This document shows, in pieces, positions 22,976-34,312 of a DNA stretch of 64,000 nt. The notes under the pieces were generated by a model. That model was not told the origin of the DNA, ran no database searches, and saw nothing but the letters and a program-made list of their open reading frames with translations. Every line of letters begins with the position of its first letter. Position 1 is the stretch's first letter. A program made the translations under genes and the position numbers. Source of the DNA: Bedellia somnulentella (taxonomy: Eukaryota > Arthropoda > Insecta > Lepidoptera > Bedelliidae); contig OY755173.1 in assembly GCA_963576735.1 (NCBI GenBank), forward strand, positions 5,364,873 through 5,428,872. Direction: 5' to 3'.

Positions 22976-23093
22976 TAAATTTATATAAACAAATATATAT
23001 TGCAATATTAATTTTATTCTAATTCTAAGTATCACAGAATTATATGAATTGAATCTAAGGATATTCATACTAATATTTCTTAGTTTAGAAATA

Positions 23094-23503
23094 CCTGTGT
23101 ATGGTCGGCTTAGAGTAGCACAACCCAATTTCTTTCCGTGTCATTCGTAAGAGGCAGCTAAGGGTATTTGGGGCTTCATAAGTGATTGTTGGTTTACCAT
23201 CTTTTCCCCACTCAATTTTCCAAAAGTGGAACAACACCAACAACAAAGGTTGTTGGTGACGGGTCTCCAACCGCATCGCCCAAAAATCCCTTAAAAGCCC
23301 CAATACCGTTAGTCGCCTCTTACGTACACCCACTAGAAGAAATGGGGTAGTGCTATTCTAAGCCAACACTACACAGCAAACTATAAACATTTGTTTTACA
23401 ATCTTTTCCCTACACGACTTCCAAAAGTCACAGAGGAAACTATTATTCCAAAGCTCTGGCTACACCTTCTAGGGATTTACAGTCGTTAGTGTAGGTTCTT
23501 ATG
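23094..23503 (+). repeat. Nested SIR-245 copies in opposite orientation
   Basis: A plus-strand copy (23094-23243 and 23390-23503) is split by a 5' part of a minus-strand copy (23244-23378). The outer copy resumes with tttacaatcttttccctaca after the inner one. Repeated insertion of the same family into itself. Confidence 0.75.
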
Positions 23504-23690
23504 TTTAGAAATAAAATCAGTTTATCATATAAATTCTTTCCGTTTCATTTCTAAATGTGCCAAATCAACTCTAGAAGGCCACCATGGTGAACTATAGCAT
23601 ATCCTGAGTAGGATTTTGATGACATGAAGGTATGATCTTCGCTGTAATTATGTCTATACAAATTTTTTTTCTATTACAAATTATACTTAC

Positions 23691-23840
23691 AATTTTAAGT
23701 TCCTTCTTAATATCCCTCGTGATATCAATATGGTGTTTCCTGACTCGCTTGACTGCGACCAGTCTGCCGCGATACAGAGCTACTTCCGTGAAGATGGCCG
23801 AATAACGGAAGTCTAGGTCTGGGTTTGAACTGAGTGATAC
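23691..23840 (-). CDS. Gyc76C: Receptor guanylyl cyclase, kinase-homology N-lobe exon
   Basis: 150 bp (50 codons), acceptor tgtacacag, donor GTAAGT, phase 0. Encodes VSLSSNPDLDFRYSAIFTEV, ALYRGRLVAVKRVRKHH and IDITRDIKKELKI. VAVK supplies the beta3 lysine that contacts ATP in kinase-like folds. The preceding Gln (exon at 28106) completes the QVSLSSNP motif common in insect receptor cyclases. Confidence 0.96.
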
Positions 23841-24467
23841 CTGTGTACATTCAACATAAGGTGGCCTTAAAATATGTACAACTTTCTTAATATACATAAA
23901 TGTACTCGCTTCATATCATATACATAAGTATACATGAGTACACTCACGGCTATCATACCAAAAAAGTGGAAGATAGAGCTTCCAAGTCAGCATATATTTC
24001 GGTGTTAGATTTTTCAATGTTGTTTTGATCTGTGTTTTTTATAACTTTAGGGCAACAACAATGATATATAGGGCCAAATCTTAAATAAATAAAAATAAAT
24101 ATAGGATATATGACATAGACCAGGTTAGTTCCAAAGTAAGTACAACTAAATGATTTTTGGTATGGGATATATCTCTCCGATATTTTTAATATTATATAAT
24201 ACACATATAAATAACATCCAAGACTAAACATTTATGTTCTTCACATAAATGTTGCTCTCAGCGGGATTCGTACGAGACTTCTGGATCTAACCAATCGATC
24301 ACGGACACCGTAAACTTAGGTTAGTTAGCGAAACCAAGAAAGGGTGTGTTAGATATGGTTTCTTTCGTAAATAATAATATTCCAAAAATGTGTTTACTGT
24401 TTGTGAATCTTTGTGAAATTGTTCTTCAGTTAAAAGGTTAGGTAATCCGAAAAAACGATTTTTTAGA

Positions 24468-24552
24468 CACTGCTGACCCACCGTACCCGCGTCTATACCC
24501 GCGAAGGTACGGTGGGTCCTAAACCATACCCGAGCTAGTGCTGGGATTTCAT
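24468..24552 (+). repeat. Inverted-repeat partner with internal hairpin (left)
   Basis: Contains a perfect 12-bp hairpin, acccaccgtacc (24476-24487) against ggtacggtgggt (24506-24517). The whole 85 bp recurs inverted at 27922-28005. Confidence 0.8.
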
Positions 24553-24879
24553 AAGTGTTTTAATGATAAGATATAGAGATATGTTTGTACTTGTAAAAAT
24601 TTCGTGAGTGTAAAATCATCAAGAGGTAAAAACACTTAGAAATTTTCAAGGAATCTTGTTGTTTTTTAAATAAAATACTAAGGCACCAGAAACTCTAATA
24701 GCTTTATCCTACAACGCCCTTCACGCGTCCCCCATAGTGCGGAGAGAATACGAAAAATCTACCTACTACCTTCTGCAGCTACTAGGGTACTATGGATACA
24801 AATAGGGTTGCACATACACCATAAAATTTTAAATACTGGACCTTGAATAGATATAAATATATTTTCATACATACATACA

Positions 24880-24990
24880 TATACTCACGCCATTAGTTCC
24901 CATTGGGGTAGGCAGATACTATTTATTGCCACTTCGTACGATCCTGACAAACCTCTCTAGCTTCGTTTACATCTATCAATCTTTTCATGC
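24880..24990 (-). repeat. RTE-like LINE 3' end
   Basis: Reads tactcacgccattagttccc then attggggtaggcag and cgtacgatcctgacaaacct: the reverse complement of the coding end and 3' terminus of the element at 11715-13300. Strongly 5'-truncated. Confidence 0.75.
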
Positions 24991-25814
24991 ATCAATTTTC
25001 AAAAATATATTTTCATGTTTATTTTATTTTATATATATATTTATTCATGTACTGTAGGTTTCAGAGTGGGTAGGCCTCCTGCAGGGTAGACCCGATGACT
25101 TGATGAAGGTAGTGGGAACCGGATGGATGGGGTCCAGAAATGGTATTTGAAGAGATTTTAATGGGAGAGCTATGTCCAGCAGCTGACGTCTATTAGTGGA
25201 ATGAGGAAAAATCATTCAACGATGTAGGAATCCTGTGGACCTCTCTCCGCCAAACCAATATAACGGGGGATCTTTACTTTTCAGAAGCGTTATCGTAGAA
25301 AAAAAAAGCTTCGTTTCGTTACATTGTAGGTGTAGTACCAGAATAGTGTCACCATTTCATTTCCTCCAAGATAGGAATACAGGGTATACAGAAAAGACTA
25401 TACTTTTTTGTGCTTTGATTGATCAATTAAGGATTTGAATTAACTAGTGTTAGGTATATAGTTTTTCATACCGAATTGGCTGCTTTACCTCCAATACAAT
25501 TGTTTAGATTTTAAATGCCCTCCACAATTTGGTGTTTATTCGCCATTGTTACTGGGTTGTAACAAATAGTAAAGTTGCTTACTTTTATCGCACTTATGAT
25601 TAAGTTTAGGCCCTCCGTTGCGAAAAAAACCAAACACATCGTTGGTACTAGGGAGCTATAAATACTAAAGTGCTTATTTTTCATGCTTGCATATGTACAT
25701 ACTAGAGGTAAAGTAACCGATTGCTCTGCAATTTTTTTTTTTTTTGATTTATGCCTATTATATATTATTATTTGTTTTACTCATAATATTTATATTAAAT
25801 AAAGTGTGTAAGCG
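24991..25814 (-). other. Intron, no gene recognised
   Basis: Mixed composition. A minus-or-plus LINE fragment is possible near 25075-25300 (gtaggcctcctgcagggtag ... atgaggaaaaatcattcaac), but no motif can be named. Confidence 0.35.
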
Positions 25815-26061
25815 TGCCGTGTAGTGCCGGCTAAGAATGTCGCTACCCCTTTCTACCCACGGGTGTCGTAAGAGGCGACTAAGGGTATTGGGGCTTTTTA
25901 TTGGATTTTTGGGCGATGCGGTTGGAGACCCATCACCAACAACCTTTATTTTAGCATCATTTCCCCACTAAAATTTCCAAATGTGGCTGAGGTATTTAAC
26001 TCCTTAGCTCTGACTACCCCTTCAAGGGATTTATAGCCGTGAGTATATGTATGTCTGTATG
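25815..26061 (+). repeat. SIR-245 copy, gccggc subtype
   Basis: Shares with the copy at 56195 the variant head GCCGTGTAGTGCCGGCTAAG and ctacccctttctacccacgg, distinguishing it from the more common cccatttcttccgg subtype. Confidence 0.85.
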
Positions 26062-27036
26062 TTAAATTTTTAGTTCATATCTCTATTTACTGTCCAGTTC
26101 AAGTGAATTATTATTAAATTATTCGACTTATACAATTAGTTACTTTACCTCCTATTTGAATATGTGAAATAAATATAAACAACTTACTTACCATCCCATA
26201 GCACCCTAGTTACCATGGCAAGAAAACAACGAAACACACACCCTTCATAGAAAGAGAAACAAATATTTTGTTGATTCCATAAATTTTATCAGAAAGAAAT
26301 TAATAAGTATAAAAACAATCTTCATCCTTTTCTTACGAACACTGATTGTTCAATACAGATCAATGGTGGAAAAGAGAAAACATAAATTGTTTAGAACTAC
26401 GAGTATGGCCGTGCCTGGTGACAGGTTTGTTTTGAAACGCTTTCATTGATGACGTCATGATCGATTAGTGAATCGCCCCGGCTTGCACGGGTGGAAGTGA
26501 ATTTGATTTAATATGATAGAAAAAGAATTAAAACAATTATTTATTTTCGGATATTTAAGCGCGTGTTATTACACGGTTTTTTAAAGCCCAACAAATACTT
26601 AGATAGATAGATAACTTGTTTATTTATGTTATCATAACACCATACAATATAAAAAACAATACATAAAGTGAAAAACAATATCTTTACCTAAAAAAATGTG
26701 CTATGGTAACAAAAACTAGGGCCTAACTCAGCGCTTGATATTGCCAAGTGACAAAACACTGGTTTTCAGTTAAGGCCTACACTAAACTACACATCATTAA
26801 ATAATATATAATAAAAAAATCTGTGTCTGCCAGAGTTGAAGTAAAATAAAATAAATAATAAAAGAAAAAACTGTAAACTAAATAAATCGCTACAAAAAAA
26901 ATATTAAATTATCTTTTAAAATTATACATATTTATCTTTGAACATATTCGCTTATAATCTTAGAACATTAAATAACTAAAAGAACAAGAAAACAATAATC
27001 AGTCTTTACAAATGCTATAAAGTATACTGTTTGGCA
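26062..27036. other. Intron with Helitron-like end and LINE-tail-like repeat
   Basis: At 26465-26500 gattagtgaatcgccccggc followed by ttgcacgggtgg looks like a Helitron 3' hairpin end on the minus strand. From about 26600 an AT-rich block (tttatttatgttatcataac) may be a reverse-oriented LINE tail. Neither is fully bounded. Confidence 0.4.
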
Positions 27037-27135
27037 AGATATCTCCAGTCGCATCGCCCAATAAAATCTTTAAGGCCTGAATTCCTTTAGTGGTCTCGTA
27101 CAACACCCATTAGAAAAAGTTCTAGTAATATCTTA
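27037..27135 (-). repeat. SIR-245 fragment, degenerate
   Basis: Only the middle third is recognisable (ctccagtcgcatcgcccaat, ttagtggtctcgtacaacac). Confidence 0.55.
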
Positions 27136-27204
27136 CCCCTGATATATTTTGATTGTCACCATCACACACTGTCACATGACTAAGTACAACTCAGCCATGA
27201 TGGT

Positions 27205-27400
27205 AGTTCAAAACATAACATAACATAACATAAACGTTCACGCCGAATATCCCCGAAGGGGTTGGCAGAGGTACTAATACTTCTGAACATCACGTGACTT
27301 TGTCACCTGGTACCCACGTTTTGCATGGACAGTGTACTTACGTGATAGGGGGCAGGCCTATCGCCGTTTTGTACGGCGGCCTTTCAAAATATATTTACTG
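27205..27400 (-). mobile_element. SINE tail fragment
   Basis: Matches the 3' portion of the SINE at 38155-38526 in reverse complement (aacgttcacgccgaatatcc, ggtacccacgttttgcatgg, gcctatcgccgttttgtac). The tRNA-like head is missing. Confidence 0.7.
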
Positions 27401-27921
27401 CCAATTTAAATTATAGCGTCCCCCGTTTAAAAAAATAAGGTGTAAGTCTAAATAAATATTTGCTTACCTCCACTTGCTACTACGAAATTCTTACGGGATC
27501 GGACTAGCACCTCCCTAATTTTATTTCGTATAGATTTAGATTGCGCTTAAGATACGCCATAGCGATCTTTCCCATGACGATTGTAATGCTAAATCTAGCA
27601 ATTATTACAAATATACAGTATCATTTATTTATCTGTATATACAGTTCTATTACTCTATGGACCAAATTCTACGCTTTGGGATTTGTTGAGTAAATCAAGC
27701 AGGGCGAAGTCCGTAGAGTTTCTGATGTCCTGGTAATTTGTTGAAAAATAAAATTTACTTCTTGAAAAATTTCAAGTTTTTACAACTACAGAAAAAATAT
27801 TATCTAATTTGAATATTTCATGTCATCCTGTTATCCTAGTATATATTTATGAGGCAAACTATTTTTGTGTACCAGGGCAGTATAGAACAGTAACATGTTT
27901 TTTGTATCTAATACAAATCAA
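27401..27921 (-). other. Intron, nothing recognised
   Basis: AT-rich, no repeat or frame identified. Confidence 0.4.
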
Positions 27922-28005
27922 TGTTAAATCCCAGCACTAGCTCGGGTAAGGTTTAGGACCCACCGTACCCTAGAAGGTATGGACGCGGGTAAGGTGGGTC
28001 TGCAC
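27922..28005 (-). repeat. Inverted-repeat partner with internal hairpin (right)
   Basis: Reverse complement of 24468-24552 with few mismatches; its own hairpin is acccaccgtacc (27958-27969) with ggtaaggtgggt (27988-27999). It ends about 100 bp short of the next cyclase exon. Confidence 0.8.
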
Positions 28006-28105
28006 CGTTTTTAGATACTATTTTTTTTTGTAAAGAATAATAGTCTGATAATATACTTTTTGATATGAATCTTAGTGGAACTTTCCCAAAGATAGAAGGA
28101 CAGAC

Positions 28106-28196
28106 CTGACTAGACCGCACTCCATTGGGCGTCTTCTCGGCCCCATTCCCGTTGGCTCCGCAAGTGCTCACCATCGCTCCGTTGCTGGTCACGCTG
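28106..28196 (-). CDS. Gyc76C: Receptor guanylyl cyclase, juxtamembrane linker exon
   Basis: Encodes SVTSNGAMVSTCGANGNGAE then KTPNGVRSSQ, a low-complexity Ser/Asn/Gly linker ending in the Gln of QVSLSSNP; donor GTCTGT is non-optimal. The strongest acceptor (tttctccag) would start the exon at 28204 in phase 0, but the upstream transmembrane exon leaves two bases. Using one of the tandem AGs further in (start 28196 or 28193) restores the frame with a Ser. The start is therefore inferred; a missed micro-exon is the alternative. Confidence 0.75.
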
Positions 28197-28260
28197 CTGT
28201 CTTGCTGGAGAAATACAGATCTGACCAACGTGCGATAGCGTTTTATTTGTTTAACTTATA

Positions 28261-28450
28261 GGGCTTTAAACCACAAAAAGGGGTAGACAGAGCTTTATTA
28301 TAAGAAGTATCTCAGCTACTTGCGTTTGTTTAGTACGGTGGTAAGACAAAGGATGTTTGGTGATGTTGCAGCTACCTATACATTGTTTAACAATTACTTA
28401 AGAAATCCCAATACCTTAAAATACCTCATATGACACCCACGAGAAAATAT
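28261..28450 (-). repeat. SIR-245 copy, degenerate
   Basis: Recognisable from ccacaaaaaggggtagacag, ctcagctacttgc and gacacccacgag; middle strongly diverged. Confidence 0.6.
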
Positions 28451-28628
28451 GCGTTTCAGACACAGCCTCAATTATCTTTTTAAAAGCTTTTATTTAACTT
28501 GCAATGTATGTATATTTGTGTGTTCGGGTGAAATCTTTGAACTTAATTTTGAAGAAGATATATTCAACCGTTTGTGCTGAAATTTTGTAGACGCATTTTG
28601 TTTGGATGACAATATATGATAAGATATG

Positions 28629-28850
28629 TGACGTCATTCTAAATTCAATATGGCGGATCATACAAGATGTCAGAACAGTTATATTTAATCCACTTATACA
28701 ATATGGGTATCAAATGAAAGGGCTTGTTAAGAGTGACTAGAAAAAGAATATGACGTCATTCTGAATCCAATATGGCGGACCATGCAGGATGGCGGAATAG
28801 TTACCTTTAGTCTACTTCTACAATATGGGTATCAAATGAGAGGGCATTTT
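28629..28850. repeat. Two tandem units of 122 bp
   Basis: Each unit starts TGACGTCATTCT, continues caatatggcgga and ends caatatgggtatcaaatga. Starts at 28629 and 28751. The TGACGTCA core is palindromic. Confidence 0.8.
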
Positions 28851-28894
28851 GAGAATGATAATAACTTGAAAATAGCATGCGATAACTAAAAAGT

Positions 28895-29134
28895 AAAAAA
28901 AAAAAAAACTTTTTAAGAAAAAGCTTTTATTAAAAAAATTTCGCTCGGTTTACCACAAATTATTATGATATAAAGGAATGTTAATAGGTATGTAAACCTC
29001 GCGACAAGCTTTTATTATTATATATAAATTGTGTATAGTGAGGAGTTGTTAGTATTATCCAAAAGTAATATTTTATTTTCTTCTTTTTAGAGCGTTTAAA
29101 TAAAAGCTTTTTCTTAAAAAGTTTTTTTTTTTTT
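28895..29134. repeat. Fold-back element with 36-bp perfect arms
   Basis: Arms 28895-28930 (A-rich, then ctttttaagaaaaagctttt) and 29099-29134 are perfect inverted repeats around a 168-nt AT-rich spacer. No coding content. Confidence 0.85.
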
Positions 29135-29245
29135 TTTAATTTATGATTACACCGCTCGCATACAAACATAAACTCACGCCTATAAATTCCAAAACAGGCG
29201 AAACTAGATATTCAAAATTTGAAATCCCCTAAACACTTTTGGAAT

Positions 29246-30060
29246 AGAGAAACGAGTGTTAAATTTATGAAATTTGATGATGGTCGCATACTAAAACTGA
29301 ATAAAACTCCTAGTTGTCTTTAACGTCAGTCGCGCTAAGAAGGTTGGTTAGTGCTATTTTATGCGGACAAAACACGGCTAACACTGCTCCTGCTCGCGCA
29401 AGGGATAATCTGGTTTGAGTAACGATTAAGATAAAACTAGAATCTGAATAAGTGTGCAGATCTTTTAGATGCCATGTACGAAATCGAAGCAAGTTTTTGT
29501 CAAATTTTATCTTCAAATTTTTATCTTTATCTGTTTAGGATAAAGAAACCCATAAAATACAGTATATCCAAGTCGATCTTTTCTTTTTTAGAATGACTTT
29601 CAGAATAGTGACATATTACAAAAACAATTTAGAAAGTAACACGACCAAAGATGGCAATAATAGATGTATAATCCAAAATCCAAACGTTCAAATATTTCGG
29701 CTTGAGCTTGTACATAACAATTTTAATGCGTCTGTATTCTAGGTGTATCATAACTTGTCTAGATAAACTACGTGATTCATATTCGTCGTAATAAATAATG
29801 GGAACCATTTATCTGCCTCTGAACATAATTAATTACAAGTGTACGTCATTTATACGGACAGATACAAGGACATTCTAAAATGTGCTCTATGTTTTAGTAG
29901 GCCAAAAGTATGCTTTCTTTCTTTGCAAATAGCTCAACTCAGTTTAACAAATTAATGTTATTTGTATGTTCTTCGAACTTTATGATTGTGACAGATGTTA
30001 TCTATAAATAATGGCAAAACGTGTGTTAGCAATTTTTAATGCTACTTATTGTTATTTTTT
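29246..30060 (-). other. Intron, nothing recognised
   Basis: A degenerate SIR-245 end precedes it (29171-29240, actcacgcctataaattcc). The rest is AT-rich with no identifiable element. Confidence 0.45.
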
Positions 30061-30302
30061 GCTGTGTAGTGCCGGCTTAGAATAGTACTACCTGATTTCT
30101 TCCCGTGGGTATTCGTATGAGGCGGCAAAGGGTATTGGGGCGATTTAAGTGGTTTTCAGGCGATGTGGTTGGAGACCCATCACCAATAACATTTGCTTTA
30201 CAGTCTTTTCCCCACTCAACTTCCAAAAGTGGCTGCGGAATTTCTTATTCCGATACTCTATCTACCCCTACTAGGGATTTAAAGCCGTGAGTATATCTAT
30301 GT
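30061..30302 (+). repeat. SIR-245 copy
   Basis: Near full-length from GCTGTGTAGTGCCGG to gtgagtatatctatgt. Confidence 0.85.
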
Positions 30303-30710
30303 AAATAATTATAATATTTTTTGGAGTTTGACGTTAACAGCAAAGATGAAAGTACTTCAACAATTCTCCAGCTACTTCTGGAAATTGTGATAAAACTAAT
30401 TAATGAAGTTAATTTGGGATTCTTGGTGGTTTACGTTAATATTGTAAGTAAGATAGATATTAAGATATTCTAGCAACAAAATTTTCTTAGCCACAAACTT
30501 TCTTCAAACCGTACCCATCTGAAGAACCCCCAGCATGGGTATAATGATGGGGTTTTGAGCTGAGGTATATCGCATTTTGGTGCCATTTTTATTACTATTA
30601 TACTTGAAATAAAATATAATTTGATGAAATATTTTTTGGTAGAAACAAAAATCTGTTACATTTAATGAGGAAATGTCCATATGATGACTAATTATTACCT
30701 TTTAACTTCC
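30303..30710 (-). other. Intron, nothing recognised
   Basis: AT-rich; no repeat family identified. Confidence 0.45.
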
Positions 30711-30914
30711 AAACTCTGTCACGTCATATTACGCATCCAAATATGATGACTAATAATTAACTTACATCTTTCAAAAACTCAACTGCAATAAAATAAGTTT
30801 ACCTACTCAGTTTGTTGGGGCGGTCGTTGGCGGGCATATGCCGGTGTCGGAACTCGATCTTCCACACGAGCGAGTCCAGCTCTTGTTCGTATTTTCAGTA
30901 TATTTTTGTACAAT
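30711..30914 (-). pseudogene. Partial duplicate of the transmembrane exon
   Basis: A 204-bp tandem copy of 30915-31118, comprising the downstream intron flank, donor and the juxtamembrane half of the exon (YEQELDSLVWKIEFRH...NDRPNKLS). It stops short of the transmembrane helix and has no acceptor. Several coding changes relative to the intact exon (for example FRDLHLPDND to FRHRHMPAND) show it is drifting. Confidence 0.88.
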
Positions 30915-31006
30915 AAACTCTGTCACGTCATATTACGCATCCAAATGTGATAACTAATAATTAACTTACATCTTCCAAAAACTCAACTGCAATAAAATAA
31001 GTTTAC

Positions 31007-31184
31007 CTACTCAGTTTGTTGGGGCGGTCGTTGTCGGGCAGATGCAGGTCTCGGAAGTCGATCTTCCACAGCAGCGAGTCCAGCTCTTGCTCGTATCTCC
31101 AGCCGCGGTACAACGCTAGAGTTGCCAGTACTAGTAACGCTAGGGCGCCTCCAGCTGCTCCTAATGCCCAGGCTCCTACGTGGC
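31007..31184 (-). CDS. Gyc76C: Receptor guanylyl cyclase, transmembrane exon
   Basis: 178 bp, acceptor attcccctag, donor GTAAAC. The first two bases complete a Ser codon with the upstream exon. Encodes a single helix WALGAAGGALALLVLATLAL followed by the basic stop-transfer region YRGWRYEQELDSLLWKIDF, then RDLHLPDNDRPNKLS. This is the sole membrane segment recognised, separating ligand-binding and cytoplasmic parts. It leaves two bases, which does not match the strongest acceptor of the next exon. Confidence 0.95.
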
Positions 31185-31379
31185 CTAGGGGAATTCAAAT
31201 TTGTTATAGTATAAGTTTCTTATAAGTACCTGTACACCATGGGTGGATAGAGGATAAATTGGTGGGGGGCACAAGTGATGGAGGTTAAGAAAGCAACTTT
31301 CTTTTGTTACATCATACAGGCGATGTTTTGATGGAATCAACATAATTTAAAAGTTCATCGGAAGGGGGAGGGGGCTATA

Positions 31380-31811
31380 AGTGATCCACCACTAGTCTCT
31401 GTCCCCCAAAATGATCTGGTCATAGTCCACCACGCTGGCCTTTAGTGTGGGTTGGTAGACATTAATGACTACCACCGTGATAGTAGCCTAGATCAATGGG
31501 TTTACATGCCCTCAAAAGTATGAAATCATCTTCGTCACCGTATCCAAACGGAGATATCTCACAAATTGCATTTGTGAGTGTAGCGGGAATTGATTTTGGC
31601 CCCTTCGATTTATAAGCCCCTACATTGGTAACTGGCACTTGATTAAACTTGTGGGTTTCCTCACGATGTTTTCCCTCACCGTTAACAACCATGATAAATT
31701 AACCACACATATGTCTTTAGAAAAGACAAATTGGTGTAGGCCCGACCCAGGATTTGAACACTAGTCGTTTGCACGATAACCGAGTGTTCTACCCACTGGG
31801 CTATAACGGTT
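31380..31811 (-). mobile_element. tRNA-derived SINE, variant body
   Basis: Head on the minus strand from 31811 (agcccagtgggtagaacac, B-box gttcaaatcctggg) and the same body as the 38155 SINE down to ggaaacccaca. It then departs into a different 3' half (ccaacccacactaaaggcca, gtggtggactatgac), so two SINE subfamilies share one promoter head. Confidence 0.7.
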
Positions 31812-32249
31812 GCATATTGGGTATATATATATATATATATAGTAAAATACGAATTTGGATTGACCTCCGACATTACTATTGTTTCCATTCATTTTAGTTT
31901 CTTTTTTCCCTCTCACTTTTTTACAAAACCTAATTGTCAATTCTATACATTAATTTCGTAATTTATTGAAATGAAAGGTCAACATTATCCTGTAAAAGTC
32001 TTTTCTGGTTTAAAGGGAAAGGTCGACAGCTCAATGTAGCTGACCTTACTTATTGAATCAATAAATGTTTGTTCAGGTTTATCCTGCCTGAAGTAAAGCT
32101 GTTGTCTAAACATTTTCAGTGCCTATTTTTTATTCACATAAAAGTATATTGGTTTCAAATGAATCTGCTGTGACATTACTTTTTTGAACCTATATTTTTT
32201 CCTGTGAAAATCCCCATTACTTAACTATATGGGCGTCGTTTTTCACAAT
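31812..32249 (-). other. Intron with TA microsatellite
   Basis: A (TA) run at about 31823-31840, then AT-rich sequence with no recognised gene. Confidence 0.45.
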
Positions 32250-32554
32250 TCTTCTTCTTCTCAGTCGTAATACTCTTGACAGAGTGGTTGTGGTCGGGTG
32301 ACCTGCCGCACAATTCGTTGCCATTCCTCTCTGAGGGCTGCTTTTTTGGTGCATTGGTACAGGGGGTCATCCAGCGCTGCTTTGATTTGGTCCGTCTATC
32401 TCATTGCTGATCGACCACGCATTCGGGTACCCTCTACTCTACCCTGTACCACCAGTCGCTCGATCGACATGCGGCCGCGTCGAGATATATGTCCGAAGAA
32501 GGTTAGGATAAGAACTTGGACTATATATGATAGGCGCTGTTTGACACCTATAGT
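32250..32554 (-). pseudogene. RTE-like LINE C-terminal fragment
   Basis: Minus-strand coding remnant reading TIGVKQRLSYIVQV, FFGHISRRGRMSIERLVVQG, a stop in place of a Trp-like position, then TDQIKAALDDPLYQ and CQEYYD with a TGA, followed by GAAGAAGAAGAA. The frame is cut at 32554 precisely where the long inverted-repeat element begins. Confidence 0.8.
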
Positions 32555-33031
32555 CCGGTCAATTTAGGCCTAAAATAAGGAGGAAGGTTACATAAATTCA
32601 TAAGAAGCTGAAAATTGGCACAATTGTTCAAAACATGATTATAAATGAAACCTCAAAAGTGCCCATCGTTCCGAGGTGTGCTAAAAATTTTACACGAGGT
32701 CAAAGGTCAAAAAAATGAGTTTTTTGCGATTTTAAGCGATACGGTGAGTTTTTTCGCAAAATCTTCCCAGTACAAAATTGTAGATCAGAAAATTTTCTAC
32801 CAAAAAGATATCAACAATTTTTTTCCTAAAAGCCACCATTTTGAAGATATAACGCGTTGAAAAGTTCGATCATTGGTAATCTTCATACTATGCACATGTA
32901 CATGTACGCCACGTATGAACATCACTTATAAGGTGTTGTAATTATAACTTAAACCTCAGTAGCTGCTCACCAACATTTATTTCGGGTATATTACCAAGTT
33001 CAAGTGTGGCTTGGTAATCAGCTGGACCCTA

Positions 33032-34312
33032 TTATTATTATTATATTAGATGGGCGATAAGCGCCACGGGTTTCCGCACTGAGCCCGGCATGGCAAGCCA
33101 TTGTACGTGGACCAAGTGGTCATTTAATTCTCCCAACCTAATTCTGTCCAGAAGGCGAGTAGCTTATCCAGGTCAGCTGCTGCCTCTGGGAGCGACTTTA
33201 TGGATCCTATCGTGTTATTGCGGATATCGGCTACCCCCGTGCATTCCTGGAGCACGTGAGCAACCGTTTCGTCAGCTTCCATGCACGCTCGGCACATGGG
33301 GCTGTCGGTAATGCCTATAGTGTATAAGTGTTTATTTAGTGTGGTATGTCCTGTGAGTACTCCAGTCACTGTCCGCAGATCTTTCCTGCTTAGTCGCAGG
33401 GCGCGCCCGGTCAGCTTCCTGTCAAGGGTTGGCATGATTTCCTTCGACTGTCTGCAACCGGGCTCCTCCTGCCAGTGTATCTTGGAGAGGGAGTGAGTGC
33501 GTTCTTTTAGCCATGCGCGAAGCTGACCATAGGGTAGGGGTATGATCGGTTCAGGACCATATAGATCCCTTGCCGAACCCCCCCTAGCCAATTCGTCAGC
33601 AGCGTCGTTACCCAAGGAGCCGCTGTGGCCCCTTATCCATTGTAGGGTTATAGTGTTATTCCGAGCTGCTTCCTCAAGAGCTCTGTGGCACTCCAGGACT
33701 AGCCCTGAGGTGAATTCACAGCGATCCAGAGCCTGCAGCACAGATGCACTGTCCGAGATGATTCTGATACGCATATCGGACACATCTCGGGCTTTGATTG
33801 CCATGGCCGCCTCGGTTATTCCAAGACACTCCGCTTGGAATACCGTGTTGTGTCGACCTAGGCTTTTGGAAATTTTAATATTGAGGTCTTGTGAATAAAC
33901 CCCGGCTCCAGTCCCTTGGTTGGTCTTGGAGCCGTCTGTGTATACACGCACCTCTTTAATATTGGAGTAGTCATGCTGTTCCTCTTCGAGTATAACAGTA
34001 TAGTTGTGTTTGGTAATTATAGTTTTAGTTATCCTATCACAGGGCGCAGCAAGCAAGGGCTGATATTGGATCGCCGTTGTGTGTATACTGGTGTGTAGGA
34101 TTCTGGAGTCATTTCTAAGGTGCCCTGCATTTTTCAGCCTGAGTGAGGACATTGCCGCCTCTTGCTGTATGTATAGGTGTAAGGGTGGCAGGTTCAGTAA
34201 CGCCTGAAGAGCTGCAGTAGGTGCGGTTCTCATACAGCCTGTAATGGCCAGGCAGGCAAGCCGTTGCATCTTTTCCAGGTCATTTTGGGCTGTTATTAAT
34301 TTTGGACCTGCT
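33032..34312 (-). mobile_element. I-type LINE, 5'-truncated, with target duplication
   Basis: Bounded by the 11-bp direct repeat GCTGGACCCTA (33021-33031 and 34313-34323). On the minus strand its 3' end is a TAA/AAT repeat (33032-33050), the tail known for I-clade elements. It inserted into the cysteine-rich ORF of the surrounding inverted-repeat element. Confidence 0.88.
33124..34269 (-). pseudogene. I-type LINE ORF2 end: RNase H and zinc knuckle
   Basis: 381 codons open on the minus strand, but only the 3' portion of the original protein. It opens with the RT C-terminal segment (MQRLACLAITGCMRTAPTAA), then an RNase H domain with VRVYTDGSKTNQG (first Asp), FQAECLGITEA (Glu), IISDSASVLQAL (Asp) and WIRGHSGSLGNDAADELA (His, Asp). 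After this come a basic linker and CRACMEADETVAHVLQEC, a CCHC-like knuckle. No polymerase core, so the copy is dead despite the open frame. Confidence 0.88.

Noticed and set aside
29310..29516. Possible missing exon between transmembrane and linker exons
   Set aside because: No splice sites in the needed phase and no similarity to cyclase juxtamembrane sequence.
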